Below are positions 12,147 to 22,310 of a stretch of 64,000 bases of DNA, in pieces. The stretch is from assembly GCF_000276665.1 (NCBI RefSeq), contig NW_004955416.1:1640632-1704631 (forward strand), in the 5' to 3' direction. Each line of letters opens with the position of its first letter. Within the stretch, counting starts at the first letter, position 1. Under the pieces are notes generated by a model. That model was given only the letters and a program-made list of their open reading frames with translations, was not told where the DNA came from and did no database searches. This stretch comes from Chinchilla lanigera (lineage: Eukaryota > Chordata > Mammalia > Rodentia > Chinchillidae). The position numbers and the translations under genes were made by a program.

Positions 12147-13262
12147 ATAGTGAATTTTTTTTTTTATTTTAGAAATAAAAGGAGGAAAATACTAACAGAC
12201 CGACAACATTTTACAAAATAGCATAGGATCAATACAGACATTACAGAGTTACAAACAGAGTGGTAGGGAATTAACAATGCTTATTGTATTACATATTGAT
12301 ATCTTCAATGTAGTTTCTCATGAAAACACATATAGACATACAAAGCTAATCAACCAATGCCTCACTGACAGTTTCTTTCAGCAAGGAAATACAGGACAGT
12401 AGAACACCCGTGTTAACTATCCTGCATATACATATATATACAAACTTTCTCCTTCTTTCCCTTCTCTTTTCCCATATCCCAGTTATCCTTTACCTATGAG
12501 TGCTTTCCTATCAATTCACAATGTCTATCATATCTCCTAGATTAAATTAACTCTTTCAGGCTTTACACTAGAGAAACAATGCGGTGCTTGCACATGTATG
12601 TTTGATTTATTTTGCTTATGAGTATGGTCTCTAGTTGTGACCATTTGCCTATAAAAGCCTCGAGTTTATCTTTCTTTACAGCTGAGTAATATTCCATTCT
12701 ATAAAAGTACCACAATTTTCTTATCCAATCCTCAGTGGATGGACATTTGGGTTGCTTCCACATTTTAGCAATTACAAATTGTGCTGCTATGAACATGGGT
12801 GCACATACATCACTGTGATATGTTTTTAGATCTTCTGGGAAAATACCAAGCAGGGGGATAGCTGCGTTGAATGGGACCTCTAGGCCTAGTTTTCGGAGGA
12901 ATCTCCAAACTGATTTCCACAGTGGTTTCACCAGTCTGCTTTCCCACCAGCAGTGGAGAAGGGTTCCTATTTCTCCACAGCCTCGCCAGCATTTGTTATT
13001 GGTTGATTTCTTAATGCTAGCCATTCTTACTGGGGTAAGGTGGAATCTCAATGTTGTTTTAATTTGCATTTCTCGAATGACTAATGATGTTGAACATTTT
13101 CTCATATATTTATTTGCCATTTGTATCTCCTTGTCTGAGAAGTGTGTATTCATCTCAGCTGCCCATTTTTGGATTGGGTCTTTGAATTTGGAGGGGCTGA
13201 AATTTTTTAATTCTTTATATGTTCTAGATAGAAGGCTTTTGTCTGAGGGACATAGTGAATTT
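12147..13262 (-). mobile_element. 5'-truncated L1 LINE with target-site duplication
   Basis: The element proper is 12158-13251, flanked by an 11-base direct repeat atagtgaattt (12147-12157 and 13252-13262). On the minus strand it reads the C-terminal part of L1 ORF2 (open from 13153 to 12563: CWRGCGEIGTLLHCWW, a Cys-containing motif, and WYFYRMEYYSAVKKDKLEAF), then a ~400-base 3' UTR and an A-rich tail ending taaaataaaaaaaaaaa. The ORF2 part still has a 196-codon open frame, so the insertion is moderately young. It lies in the FMN1 intron antisense to the gene, between the exons ending 11091 and starting 13626. Confidence 0.93.
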
Positions 13263-13625
13263 CTTTCTAGCCAAAAGTCATTAAGGTTATGCCTAAATAT
13301 ATCAGCTCCCTTTCATCAATTTATGAACACTTTAAAGTACTAAAAATAAAAGTGGCACAAAAGGAAATATAAACACAAAGATTTAACCCTCACTACTAGA
13401 ACATGTACTAGTTATAATTTTGTTGCATGGGTAGAAAATGATGGCTATTAATTTTTTAAAGACACATATTGCTAAGTAAAGTATATCTTTTGATTCATTA
13501 TCTGTTAGTCCTATTGATTAAAAGCCACCAAATAGTCTGTCCAGGTACTCAGTAAGTATTTGTTGTTGAATGAGCATGAGTATATTAGGAGTTAAGACCT
13601 TAATAATCTGTATTTGCTGTCACAG

Positions 13626-13772
13626 GGCTTGCTGCACATGAAGAGTGTGAAAGATATCTTAGCTATCATTCTGGCTTTTGGAAATTATATGAATGGAGGA
13701 AATAGGACTCGGGGTCAAGCAGATGGATATAGCTTAGAAATCCTGCCCAAACTCAAGGACGTCAAAAGTCGG
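13626..13772 (+). CDS. FMN1: FMN1 coding exon with the FH2 signature GNYMNGG (147 bases)
   Basis: Exactly 49 codons, [18 protein letters not shown] then [17 protein letters not shown] and [21 protein letters not shown] followed by RGQA-GY is the most conserved FH2 signature, part of the helix and loop that link the lasso-binding post region and shape the FH2 dimer. The acceptor is tttgctgtcacag. The donor, CGG followed by gtatttat, keeps only GT-A of the consensus and has no G at +5, so it is the weakest of the seven. Both borders are phase 0. Reading through the donor stays open for 20 more codons before a TAA at 13833-13835, so a retained intron would give a truncated FH2. Confidence 0.95.
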
Positions 13773-14668
13773 GTATTTATTTTTCATAATAAGTTTCTAT
13801 GCATGGCCTGCCATTATTTTCCTTCTATATCTTAAATTTTTCTTACAAAAATAGTATTCCAGATCATTACTCTTATCCCTGTCTTTCCTCTAGCAATAAT
13901 TATTTATTGAACAGCATGCATTTTTTTCTTTGGGTTCTTTTGACTTTTGGACACAGATAGGTTTTTCATATTAGACTTGCTTTTCAGTCACATAATCTCC
14001 AATCTTTTTTTCTTCTAACATACTTGGTTAAATACTGAGAGAGAAGACAGCATATAATGCTGGAGTCCATTTGAGCTGAGTGTTGGCTACTTATAACTTA
14101 CTGTCTGGAGTGGGAGGACTGCTGAGTCACCAGTTGAGCTTAGCATTTGAATTATTCTTTTGCCACAACAATTGGGTTCAGGTCTACTGTCAAACTCTCT
14201 GAGCCTGATTATCATTTGGCTCCACACCCCTGCAGGGCTACTTCTTTAGAAACAAGCGGCCCATATCTGGGGGTCCCACAGGGAACAGGGGTTGGAGAGA
14301 GGGGAAACACACTGGAGAATAGAATTAGACCCCTGTGAGCAGGACACAAAGGCTGCCTTGTGGGAGGGCCTGCTCGCCTCTGGCCTCCCAGGGTCATAAA
14401 GTGGCATGGCTCTCCTTTTATGCTGGCCCTGATTGCCATTAAGAACACACATTTTTTGAAAGGTATAGGAAGGTAGGGATGGTTTTCTGTTCTGTTTCCT
14501 AGTTTCCTTTAGCACTCCCCACCCTCTCCTATCTTGGTTCTCTGCCAGAAAATATTAGGCAACATTTTTTTTATTTGTTTGTTTCAGCATTTATCTCAGA
14601 GATCCTATGAATTATCTGCCCCCCCCACCACAAAGGACAGCAAAGTATCATTTCTTTGTAGAGCTTTC

Positions 14669-14692
14669 ATTAAAAAAAAAAAAAAAAAATAG
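14669..14692. repeat. Poly-A run
   Basis: A run of about 18 A residues, with a C7 tract at about 14620 upstream. No attached SINE body is recognisable. Between exons at 13772 and 14846. Confidence 0.7.
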
Positions 14693-14845
14693 ATGGGACC
14701 AGGACAAGGGAGGAAAATTTTGCCAGTCTTAAACAGAAAGAGGACCAGGTCTCATGAACTGAAAGTGTGAGCTGAGATTTCAGCTCTCAACTTTTTTACA
14801 TGCCTCATGTGAACAATTGTCATTTGAGTTTCTCTTTAAACCTAG

Positions 14846-14905
14846 GATAATGGAATGAATCTGGTGGACTATGTTGTGAAATATTACCTGCGTTACTATG
14901 ATCAG
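14846..14905 (+). CDS. FMN1: FMN1 coding exon, FH2 domain (60 bases)
   Basis: Twenty codons, DNGMNLVDYVVKYYLRYYDQ, continuing directly from VKSR of the preceding exon. In formins this segment packs the FH2 core helices; the position of FMN1-like KYYLRYYD differs from FMN2 (SYYLRNFD). The acceptor is tctctttaaacctag; the donor is gtaggaa after CAG. Both borders are phase 0 and the exon length is divisible by three, so skipping it would remove 20 residues without shifting the frame. The preceding intron is only 1,073 bases and contains a poly-A run near 14671-14689 and a C run near 14620. The sequence is intact. Confidence 0.94.
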
Positions 14906-16429
14906 GTAGGAAATGGCATTATGTGGGAAACTGCATTAATGGGTTTCAACTCTTACTCATTCTTGGCATTCTGCAGTTGGATGACAGATGGATGGAAGGA
15001 TTTCAAGTCCAACACAGAATATGAGCGCTCTCCAAACTCCATGGTTTACTGATGAGAACTCTGATACCAAGAGTACACTTGACTTTTACAAAGGGAAGCA
15101 TTATTCAGTGTTACAAATCTATTGATTCTCAATCACCATATACCATAGCTTCAGAGAGAACTCGCGTTGCATTGGTATGATCTGGCCAGATTGTGAGGAG
15201 CTCTAGATCCACTGAGCAAATTGGTTTCAGCTGCAAATGGATTCAGAGCTACAGAAAAAAATTTAGGCACTAAGCTACAGTAACACAATTGTACAGTGAT
15301 GCCTCTAGGACCAAGTTGGAGACAAGAGACATAGATTTCGAGAAAAATATCTTCTCTGCTTAGATTATATTTGTGAGAGAAGTAAACATTTTTGTGAGAA
15401 TCCACCTGAGCATAAGTGGATTTTATTTCATTCCTTCTTGTTAAAGTGGGAACAAGGAGCCCAAACTTTGAGAAGAAAAGAAGGTTTATTGTGAAGTTGT
15501 TGAGAAATATAGCAATCCATACTAACAGAGAAAGTCTTAAAGGAAGATATTGTCAGGACTCACCCTAGCTAGCTATGGGAGCAGTATTTACCACACACTG
15601 AAGACAACAAATAAAAATCCAGGGCCTTGTTTTCAGAAGGCCTACAATTCCACCCAGCACACAAGCTAAACACTCATGAACTCTTGAATTATTTTTCCTT
15701 CCCACCTCCCCCACCCTCACTGTGGACTTATCTGTTCTGAATGAATCTACAATCAGGCTCACCTCCCCCACCCACCCCACCACATTTCTTCCCTACTTCT
15801 AGCAAGGCTACCATAAATTATGGTCATTCAGGCGTGAAAGCTGTGTGTTCCTTTTTGGTTCTTCTCTGTCCTTCAACTAATTCATTTCCACTATTTTTCT
15901 ATATTTTTCTTTCCTACTCATGCCAGATGACTGTGGCTTTAAGGCCGCTGACATGGAGAATGCAGCACTTTCTAGCTCATCTCTGAACTTCTGGGTAGCA
16001 CGACCGTGTACCGTCCCACACCCTCTTGCCATGTGGTTCTGATATCACTTTTCTTTTTTAACTCAAAACGGGAAAGACTCCCATTTTCAAATGAATTAAG
16101 ATGCTACCCAATTTAATTCCCATCTTTTATAACCATGGTTTTTTTAACTTTCCCTATACACATGTTCTGTGATCCAACCCAAGACCTGATGTTTTCCAAA
16201 CACACGCTGTGTTTGCTTACTAACATGTTTTCACTTTTGATGTTCTCCTTACCTGGAACTATTTTAGTCTCCAGCTGTTATATAAAGCTTCCCTTTCATC
16301 TTATTATCCTCTCCAGAAATAATAAATTTAAAGATCTTTTCAGAGAAAACTCCCAATGACGGTCTATGTCAATGATATAATAATATATGCATTACAGATT
16401 TACCTAGAAAAGCACAGACCCTTTTGAAG
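14906..16429. other. Intron sequence without confidently recognised repeats
   Basis: Mostly unique-looking. A few stretches (for example 15640-15800 and 16120-16330, pyrimidine-rich) might be decayed L2, but I cannot support that. Confidence 0.35.
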
Positions 16430-17285
16430 AAAGTTACATAATTTTACTGAAAGTCACAAGAAGAACTTAAGCATGTAAAGGGAAGCAAAAAGAAAAAGAC
16501 ATCCAAATGTCAACAAGTGCATGCAGAGAAACTCAACATCATTAATGAACAGGGAATTGCAAATTAAAACCACAGTGTGGTAGCAACCTCACATCTGTTC
16601 AGATAGACACTACTTTTAAAAAAGCAGAAAATAAATGTCAGCAAAGATGTGAAGACTGGAATCCTTGAGCATGGTTGATAGGAAAGTAACATGTTAAAAA
16701 CACTACAGAAAATAATATAGTTTCCTCAAAATATTAACAGTAGGACCACTACATGATCTAGCAGTGTTACTTTTGTGTTTTTATCCAAAACAAAGACATA
16801 GCTGCACTTTTGTGCTTCTTGCAACATTATTAAAAATAAGCCAAAATTCAGAAATAGTCTAAATATCCACAGATGAATAGCTGGAGAAACTGTGGACTAT
16901 TATTCAATTACAAAAAAGAAGGAAATCCTGTCTTATGCTATAATATGGATCAACTTTGAGAACATTATACTAAGAAGAAAGTAATCCAATTACAGAAACA
17001 CAAATAGTACACAGTTCTTTTATAAAAGTGCCTGAAGTACTCAAACTCAAAGGAATAAAAAGTAGACTGGTAGCTGGCAGGTATGAGGGGAAGATGGAAA
17101 AGAGGAATTAATGTTTAATGGATATCTGGGTTCAGTCACGCAAGGTGAAAAAGTCCTAGAGATGTGCAGTACAACATTGCTCTTACAGTCAGCAGTATAC
17201 TGCTGTACTCATAGAAAGTTAAGAGAATAAATCTGTGTTACATATGGGTTTTTTTACTGCACTTTTTAAAAGTAACATGTACTCT
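16430..17285 (+). repeat. Ancient L1 (L1M-type) 3' portion
   Basis: Decayed ORF2-end landmarks in order: 'catcattaatgaacagggaa', 'gcaaattaaaaccacagtg', 'tccaaaacaaagacatag', 'atatccacagatgaatag', 'ggactattattcaatta', and then a 3' UTR-like 'gaatctgggttc...' region. Many stops and small deletions; plus orientation. Confidence 0.75.
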
Positions 17286-17369
17286 AGTGGAAAATACTAG
17301 TTAAAATTTCAGTCAATCTTAGAAATTAACACAATGATTTTAAATATTATGTGTGAGAATAATTGTAAA

Positions 17370-18070
17370 ATTTTATCAGGATTTAAAAATAAGAATATTA
17401 CAAAGCTATAATAATTATTGTTTGATTAGTAGATCAATAATTCAAGAACATGGAAAGGAAATCTCAGAAACGGATCTAAGTTAATGTGTTAAGTATGAGA
17501 TAAGCAACTAATTTCAAGTAATTACAGAGAAGAAAATATTAAATGATGTCCTCTACCTTGTACCAGCGACCAAAATAAATTTCTAAAGAATAGTTAAATG
17601 TAAAAACAAACAAAAAATGAAATCATAAAAGGATGTAAGAAAATGTATGTAGATAGATTTTTGATTTTGAGTAGCAAAGTGCTTTCAAAGCAGAAACAAT
17701 AGCAGAATATATTTATTGAGGGCAAGAAAGCTTCTGTCCCATACAGGGACAGAAGGGGGCTGGAGTGGGTTACCCCTCAAAGTAGAAACAACAAAAGCAA
17801 GAATGATAACTTCAAATGCAGAAAAGTAAAAACAAAACAAACAAAAAAAACCTCCTCCAATTCCTAATTAAAATATTTAAAAATTTCAGCATCTCAAAAA
17901 TGACTTAAGAAAACTCATTTCTAAGTAATATACTGAGGAAAATATTCACAATATAAGAGACAAGTTCTTTAGAGTTAGTAAGAATGAGATAACTTGTCCT
18001 TTTGAAAAAAAAATGACAAGAGGCACAACAGGTAATTTATAGGAGAAATAGAAGCTATAAATCACCACCT
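17370..18070 (+). repeat. Ancient L1 ORF2 fragment
   Basis: The segment matches L1 ORF2 near the 'caccatacac.aaaataaactcaaaatgg...gaaaccataaaac' region: here 'cctctaccttgtacc', 'aaaataaatttctaaagaatagttaaatgta' and 'gaaatcataaaaggatg', then 'gcagaaacaatagcag'. Strongly decayed; it may belong to the same old insertion as its neighbours, rearranged. Confidence 0.6.
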
Positions 18071-18369
18071 AGATATGGAATTGGCGGTATATGTTGATCA
18101 CATCTTTCTCAAGACTGCCATGTATAATTCACCAGGTTATCTCTGTTTACAGTTGCTAGGTGAAAGGAACTCAGCCCTAGCCCGACCTCAACTCACCAAA
18201 CTGTATCTCTTATACATGGGGCTTTTTAGAAAATCCACATGAAGATGCCATGTGCTTGTCAAGCTATTTGCCGACCCAAAGGGGACCCATTTTCCTAATT
18301 CATATGGACATGCTAGTTCTGAGCTCATTGTATCAGAAACCATAGAAATATACATAACTTTTCTAGGAA

Positions 18370-18660
18370 TTTTCATCCTTAGGAAATAAGTGAGCACTTG
18401 TATCACTATTCTACTTACAAAAATTGGGAATAGCAAAATACTGGAAAATTTTAATAGGTATCCAGTGATAGGGACTAAGGTGGAATAAATGATGTCAGTC
18501 ATACAACAGAACAACATACTACTATGAAAAGTGTGTATAAGAAATTTTTCAGGATGTTAGGATTAAAAGAATGAATTATTAAAATTTTCTTTGAGTAACT
18601 AAACGTAATGAACCCATATCACTTTTGTAAAATGGATAAAAGGAGCTAATAAAAAAATAA
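18370..18660 (+). repeat. Ancient L1 3' fragment
   Basis: Reads like the old L1 stretch '...ggaaacaacctaaatgtccatcaatagggga...atggaatactatgcagcc': here 'gggaatagcaaaatactgg', 'aataggtatccagtgataggga' and 'catactactatgaaaag'. Decayed, plus orientation. Confidence 0.5.
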
Positions 18661-19175
18661 CATAGTCCAATTTTACATAATCCTTGTTCCATGAAGTTTT
18701 GGTTCTATCCTGACTTTTGTAGGGTATCTTTGAAGCCCTCACTTCTGAAGCAAGAACATACTTCGTTTGAATCTCTCACAGCTCATCTTCTGTTGCTTTG
18801 TCTGTACATAATACCGGCAGCCACCAATGATCTTGGCATTTCCCCATGGGTTGTCAAATTCATTGCTGTCTCCTTTTTAGTGTCTGTAATGCAGGTTCCA
18901 ATAAGTCCTCACTGCATTAGATGTAAATATCCACAGGAGTGTAATGAATGATTCTTGTAAAGAACTAAATGTAAGGAGTTGATGGCTAATGTTGGAGCAA
19001 GGAAGACATAAAGAGCTCTAGGAAATTTAGAAGCAGCAATTGAGTTGATGAACTCGATCTCTCCATGCTTCTGGTTACACACTAAACTAGACAAAAACTG
19101 AATCAGATTTCCTCATAAGATCAGCATCCATTGGATTTGACCAGAATTATGGAAAGAATCAAGTGCGTGAACTGA

Positions 19176-19185
19176 GATATATCTA

Positions 19186-19237
<52 letters not shown>

Positions 19238-19335
19238 CATCTATCTATCTGTCTATCTGTCTATCTAGATAGATATATATCTACATATATCTATGTAGAT
19301 ATATATCTAGATATAGATATATCTAGATATATATT
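19176..19335. repeat. TATC/CTAT microsatellite with palindromic TA-rich end
   Basis: About 19 tandem tetranucleotide units (19180-19266, with a few ccat/gtct variants), followed by an alternating TAGA/TA-rich section. The latter holds a perfect 17-base inverted repeat (19271-19287 against 19292-19308) with a 4-base loop. Likely length-polymorphic. Confidence 0.95.
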
Positions 19336-20125
19336 TTTCTCTGGGTCTGACAACAGATACAGTGTAGCAGAAGAATTATCCTAAAGAACCTTAAAGGTAA
19401 CATGTCTACCCCTCACTTGACATGGCATGGGTAGTTTCTGCCTGTGAAATACATTGTTTAGAAAGGTTGAAATTTTATTTGTGCTACATGACTGTCATTG
19501 AAGAGACCAGAGCCCATTGGAATTTATTTTATGGAGGAAAAACTTATAAGGATAGTTGCAAATATGGGATAGGCCCAGTGTAGGAAAAATAAAAAGTCCA
19601 CCTTTGTGTAGTTCTTTCCTGGCTTTCATTGTGCAAAATACATTTCACTCAGCAAGAGTGTGAAATTATGTGATTTATGAAGCTGGCCTTTTCCCCAAAG
19701 AACATAAGTGATGATTTTTGTGGTTAGTGGTGATGAGCAATTAGCTGAAGAAAGGTGGCTTCTGCGCCGAGCTTCCTGTGCTTCATGCCTGGCATTATGT
19801 CCAGGTCTGGTCTGTGGAGGTTAGGGAAATCCATTCAAAGTTATGTCTTTGAATTCCAATTGAACAGCTTTCACAAGAGCTGCTGTTAGGCTGATTTTCT
19901 CAGCAGCATTTTCTCTTTTTCTAATTTTAAAAAAGAATGGAAAGTAGGGCTGAGTCAGATAAACAGTTTGGAGGTGAGAAACATACAGTTCTATGCCTGA
20001 GTTCTTCCAGTATGGGTGACCACGGGGGTTTGCTATGGTGCCTTAGATGTTCCATCTTTACTCAGCCTAGGGTATTGATTCCATTGATTTTCAGCTAGCA
20101 GAATAAGTGTAGGAAGATTAGAAGG

Positions 20126-20242
20126 AAAAAAAAAAAAAAAAAACCCAAAATCTCATGTCTTAATAAAATAAGGAGAGTTTCTTAAAAAAAAAAAAAAAAA
20201 AACCCAAAATCTCATGTCTTAATAAAATAAGGAGAGTTTCTT
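20126..20242. repeat. Tandem duplication of a ~59-base unit
   Basis: Two adjacent copies (20126-20183 and 20184-20242) of a unit consisting of 18-19 A, ccc, then aaaatctcatgtcttaa and taaaataaggagagtttctt. They are identical apart from one A in the homopolymer, so the duplication is recent (or an assembly artefact). Confidence 0.95.
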
Positions 20243-20439
20243 CTCCTAGCATCCCAAGTAAAGCTAAGTGGCTTAAAGGAAGGGGAAAGTCCAGGGAATT
20301 TGTGAAACCATGAGAAAAATATGATAAAAAACTAGATGTCTGCAGCTAAAGGTACCAACTTTAGAAAACAGTGTTTCGTAGGTTGTCTGTAATGTTATGC
20401 ACCACCCAAAAACAGAGTGTATGGATATCTCAGCCGCTA

Positions 20440-20925
20440 TACATCATACCTTGGACAAGGCTTGGTTCCTTCCTTTGAGGTGTTTATAGTCTGATGGGGA
20501 AGACATATGAGCCAACACCAGCAATTTTGAAATTAGTAGAATGAATACAGCAATAATGTCCATATCAGGAGCTCCTACAGGACAAACATTTAAAGGCTGG
20601 GAGTCAGAGGAAACCTTTGCAGAAGTGACATTTGTTTTGAGATTAAAGGATGACTACAAACAAGGAGTTGTGAAGAGTCTCTAGGGAGGGGTTGGAAAGA
20701 GAATAATTTTGTAGACAAAGGCATAGAGGTGAGAGACAGTGGCCTGTTTTGCTGTTTAACAAAGGTTTAGGAAAGGGAGTTGGAGATGGGGGAGGTAGAA
20801 ATAAGGCTGTAGATGGAGACAGAAGCCAAATCATAAAGTGCCTTGTAAAGCAATTTTAGAGCTTGGAATTAGTCCTAATGGCAGTAGGAAAGATGGAATG
20901 TGAAGGAAAGCTGGCAAAGTAGTGT
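20440..20925 (-). repeat. L2 LINE fragment
   Basis: The + strand reads the L2 reverse complement: 'tttatagtctgatggggaagaca', 'gcagaagtgacatttg', 'gacaaaggcatagaggtgagag', 'aaatcataaagtgccttgtaaa'. Ancient and diverged. Confidence 0.65.
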
Positions 20926-21726
20926 GTGTGGAGAGGAATAACCGAACACCGCCTCAGATATGCAAGGCACAAAGCTTACATTAAACAACTCAGAGAGAAG
21001 GCAAGCTAGGCTGCAGAAGATATTTGCAGCTTAGCTTATGTTTCAGTGTGCCAGAAGGTTTTGTCCCTTAAAACATTTCTCAGACGAAGTCCTTTGTCAG
21101 GTTTAGCTGTAGAGTTTGTTAAAGTCGTACCTAAACATGCCCTCGGTAAATATCTTCTAAGATAAGCCATTCAACATTTGGAAAATCCTTGCAAGTACAG
21201 GAAGAATTTGATCATGCACACACTCACCCGCAGTGCTTTAACCTACACAGAAAGGCTGGTAAAGGTACAGGGAATGCGATTGCATCTTCTACCGTAGCAC
21301 CACCTTTGCCCAGTTCATACCCATTTGCATAAATCATGGGTGAGTTATCTAAATCCTAACATGGAGTGACTCAGGCAGGGACTTTAAGTACTTTCATCTG
21401 TTCTACCTATGCTTTTTTCCGTGCGAGTAGTATTCAAGATCAAGACATCTCTGACGGTTTTCTCTTTGATTCATAAGGGCAAGACAGAATGTAGTCCATG
21501 CCATGGCCATATAGCTAACCTTGGTGCCAGGACACCAAACAGTACTGTGAAAGATGGCAATGCTTCCACGTAGCAAGTCCACATTTAGGGGCAGGAGACA
21601 AGGGTTGTGATGATTCTTATTTATACATGGAATTTAAAACATTTTCCCCCAATCTGATCATTTGGAATTTCAACTGAAAGTGATAATTGGGAAGTAGAAT
21701 ATACTTTTGTTTACTGTATCTTTTAG

Positions 21727-21847
21727 GAAGCTGGAACAGAAAAGAGTGTCTTTCCCCTACCTGAACCCCAAGATTTCTTTCTGGCCTCCCAAGTCAAGTT
21801 TGAAGATCTCAGTGAAGATTTGAAAAAACTGAAGAAGCAACTAGAAG
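21727..21847 (+). CDS. FMN1: FMN1 coding exon, FH2 domain (121 bases)
   Basis: Forty codons plus one base: [32 protein letters not shown] and KKLKKQLE, then the first base of an Ala codon. [15 protein letters not shown] is conserved in FMN1 and FMN2 and belongs to the later FH2 helices that lead into the long C-terminal coiled-coil-like 'coil' region. The acceptor is gtatcttttag; the donor is gtaatag. It enters in phase 0 and leaves in phase 1. The SEDLKKLKK stretch is more acidic/Lys-rich than the IKDLRKLKR I remember from human and mouse; this may be a lineage change. The downstream intron is about 26 kb. Confidence 0.95.
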
Positions 21848-22119
21848 GTAATAGAAACCATTCTTTTATTAGACAATAGCTAAGACTACTTTTTTAAAAT
21901 AGCTTTTAGAGGATTAGCTACATCTGGCTCACAGAGTAGAATTGGTACAGACTTCATGAAACTTCCACTGTGACCCTCCTGGAACTTTCTTCCTCTGAGC
22001 ATTGTTTGGAGGCACTGAGTTTATGCATCCCTCTCCTTTACTAATACTGGTTGATCATTTGTTTATTATGTCTATATCTTGTTGTATTGGCATTCAGTAT
22101 TTACAACTTTATTATAATA

Positions 22120-22310
22120 GCAAGAACCTTTTATTAAGAGCATAGTATTTTTCCTGTCATTCTTATAAGACCACTGTCAGGCAGGAACCACATTAACTCC
22201 ATTTTACAGATGAGAAAAATGAAGTTTAGACAAGTTTTGTTCATGGAGTTAGTAACAGGTACCTACCTCTAACCAGGTCTACCCAATTAGAACTCGTGCA
22301 TTTTCTTAAC
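22120..22310 (-). repeat. MIR SINE
   Basis: Reverse-orientation MIR recognised from 'aactccattttacagatgagaaaaatgaag' and 'taaccaggtctaccc'. Confidence 0.7.

Noticed and set aside
12563..13343. 196-codon minus and 158-codon plus open frames as host genes
   Set aside because: The minus frame is the C-terminus of L1 ORF2; the plus frame is its antisense shadow.
19180..19266. Regular repeats as a CRISPR-like array
   Set aside because: It is a tetranucleotide microsatellite in a mammalian intron with no spacers.
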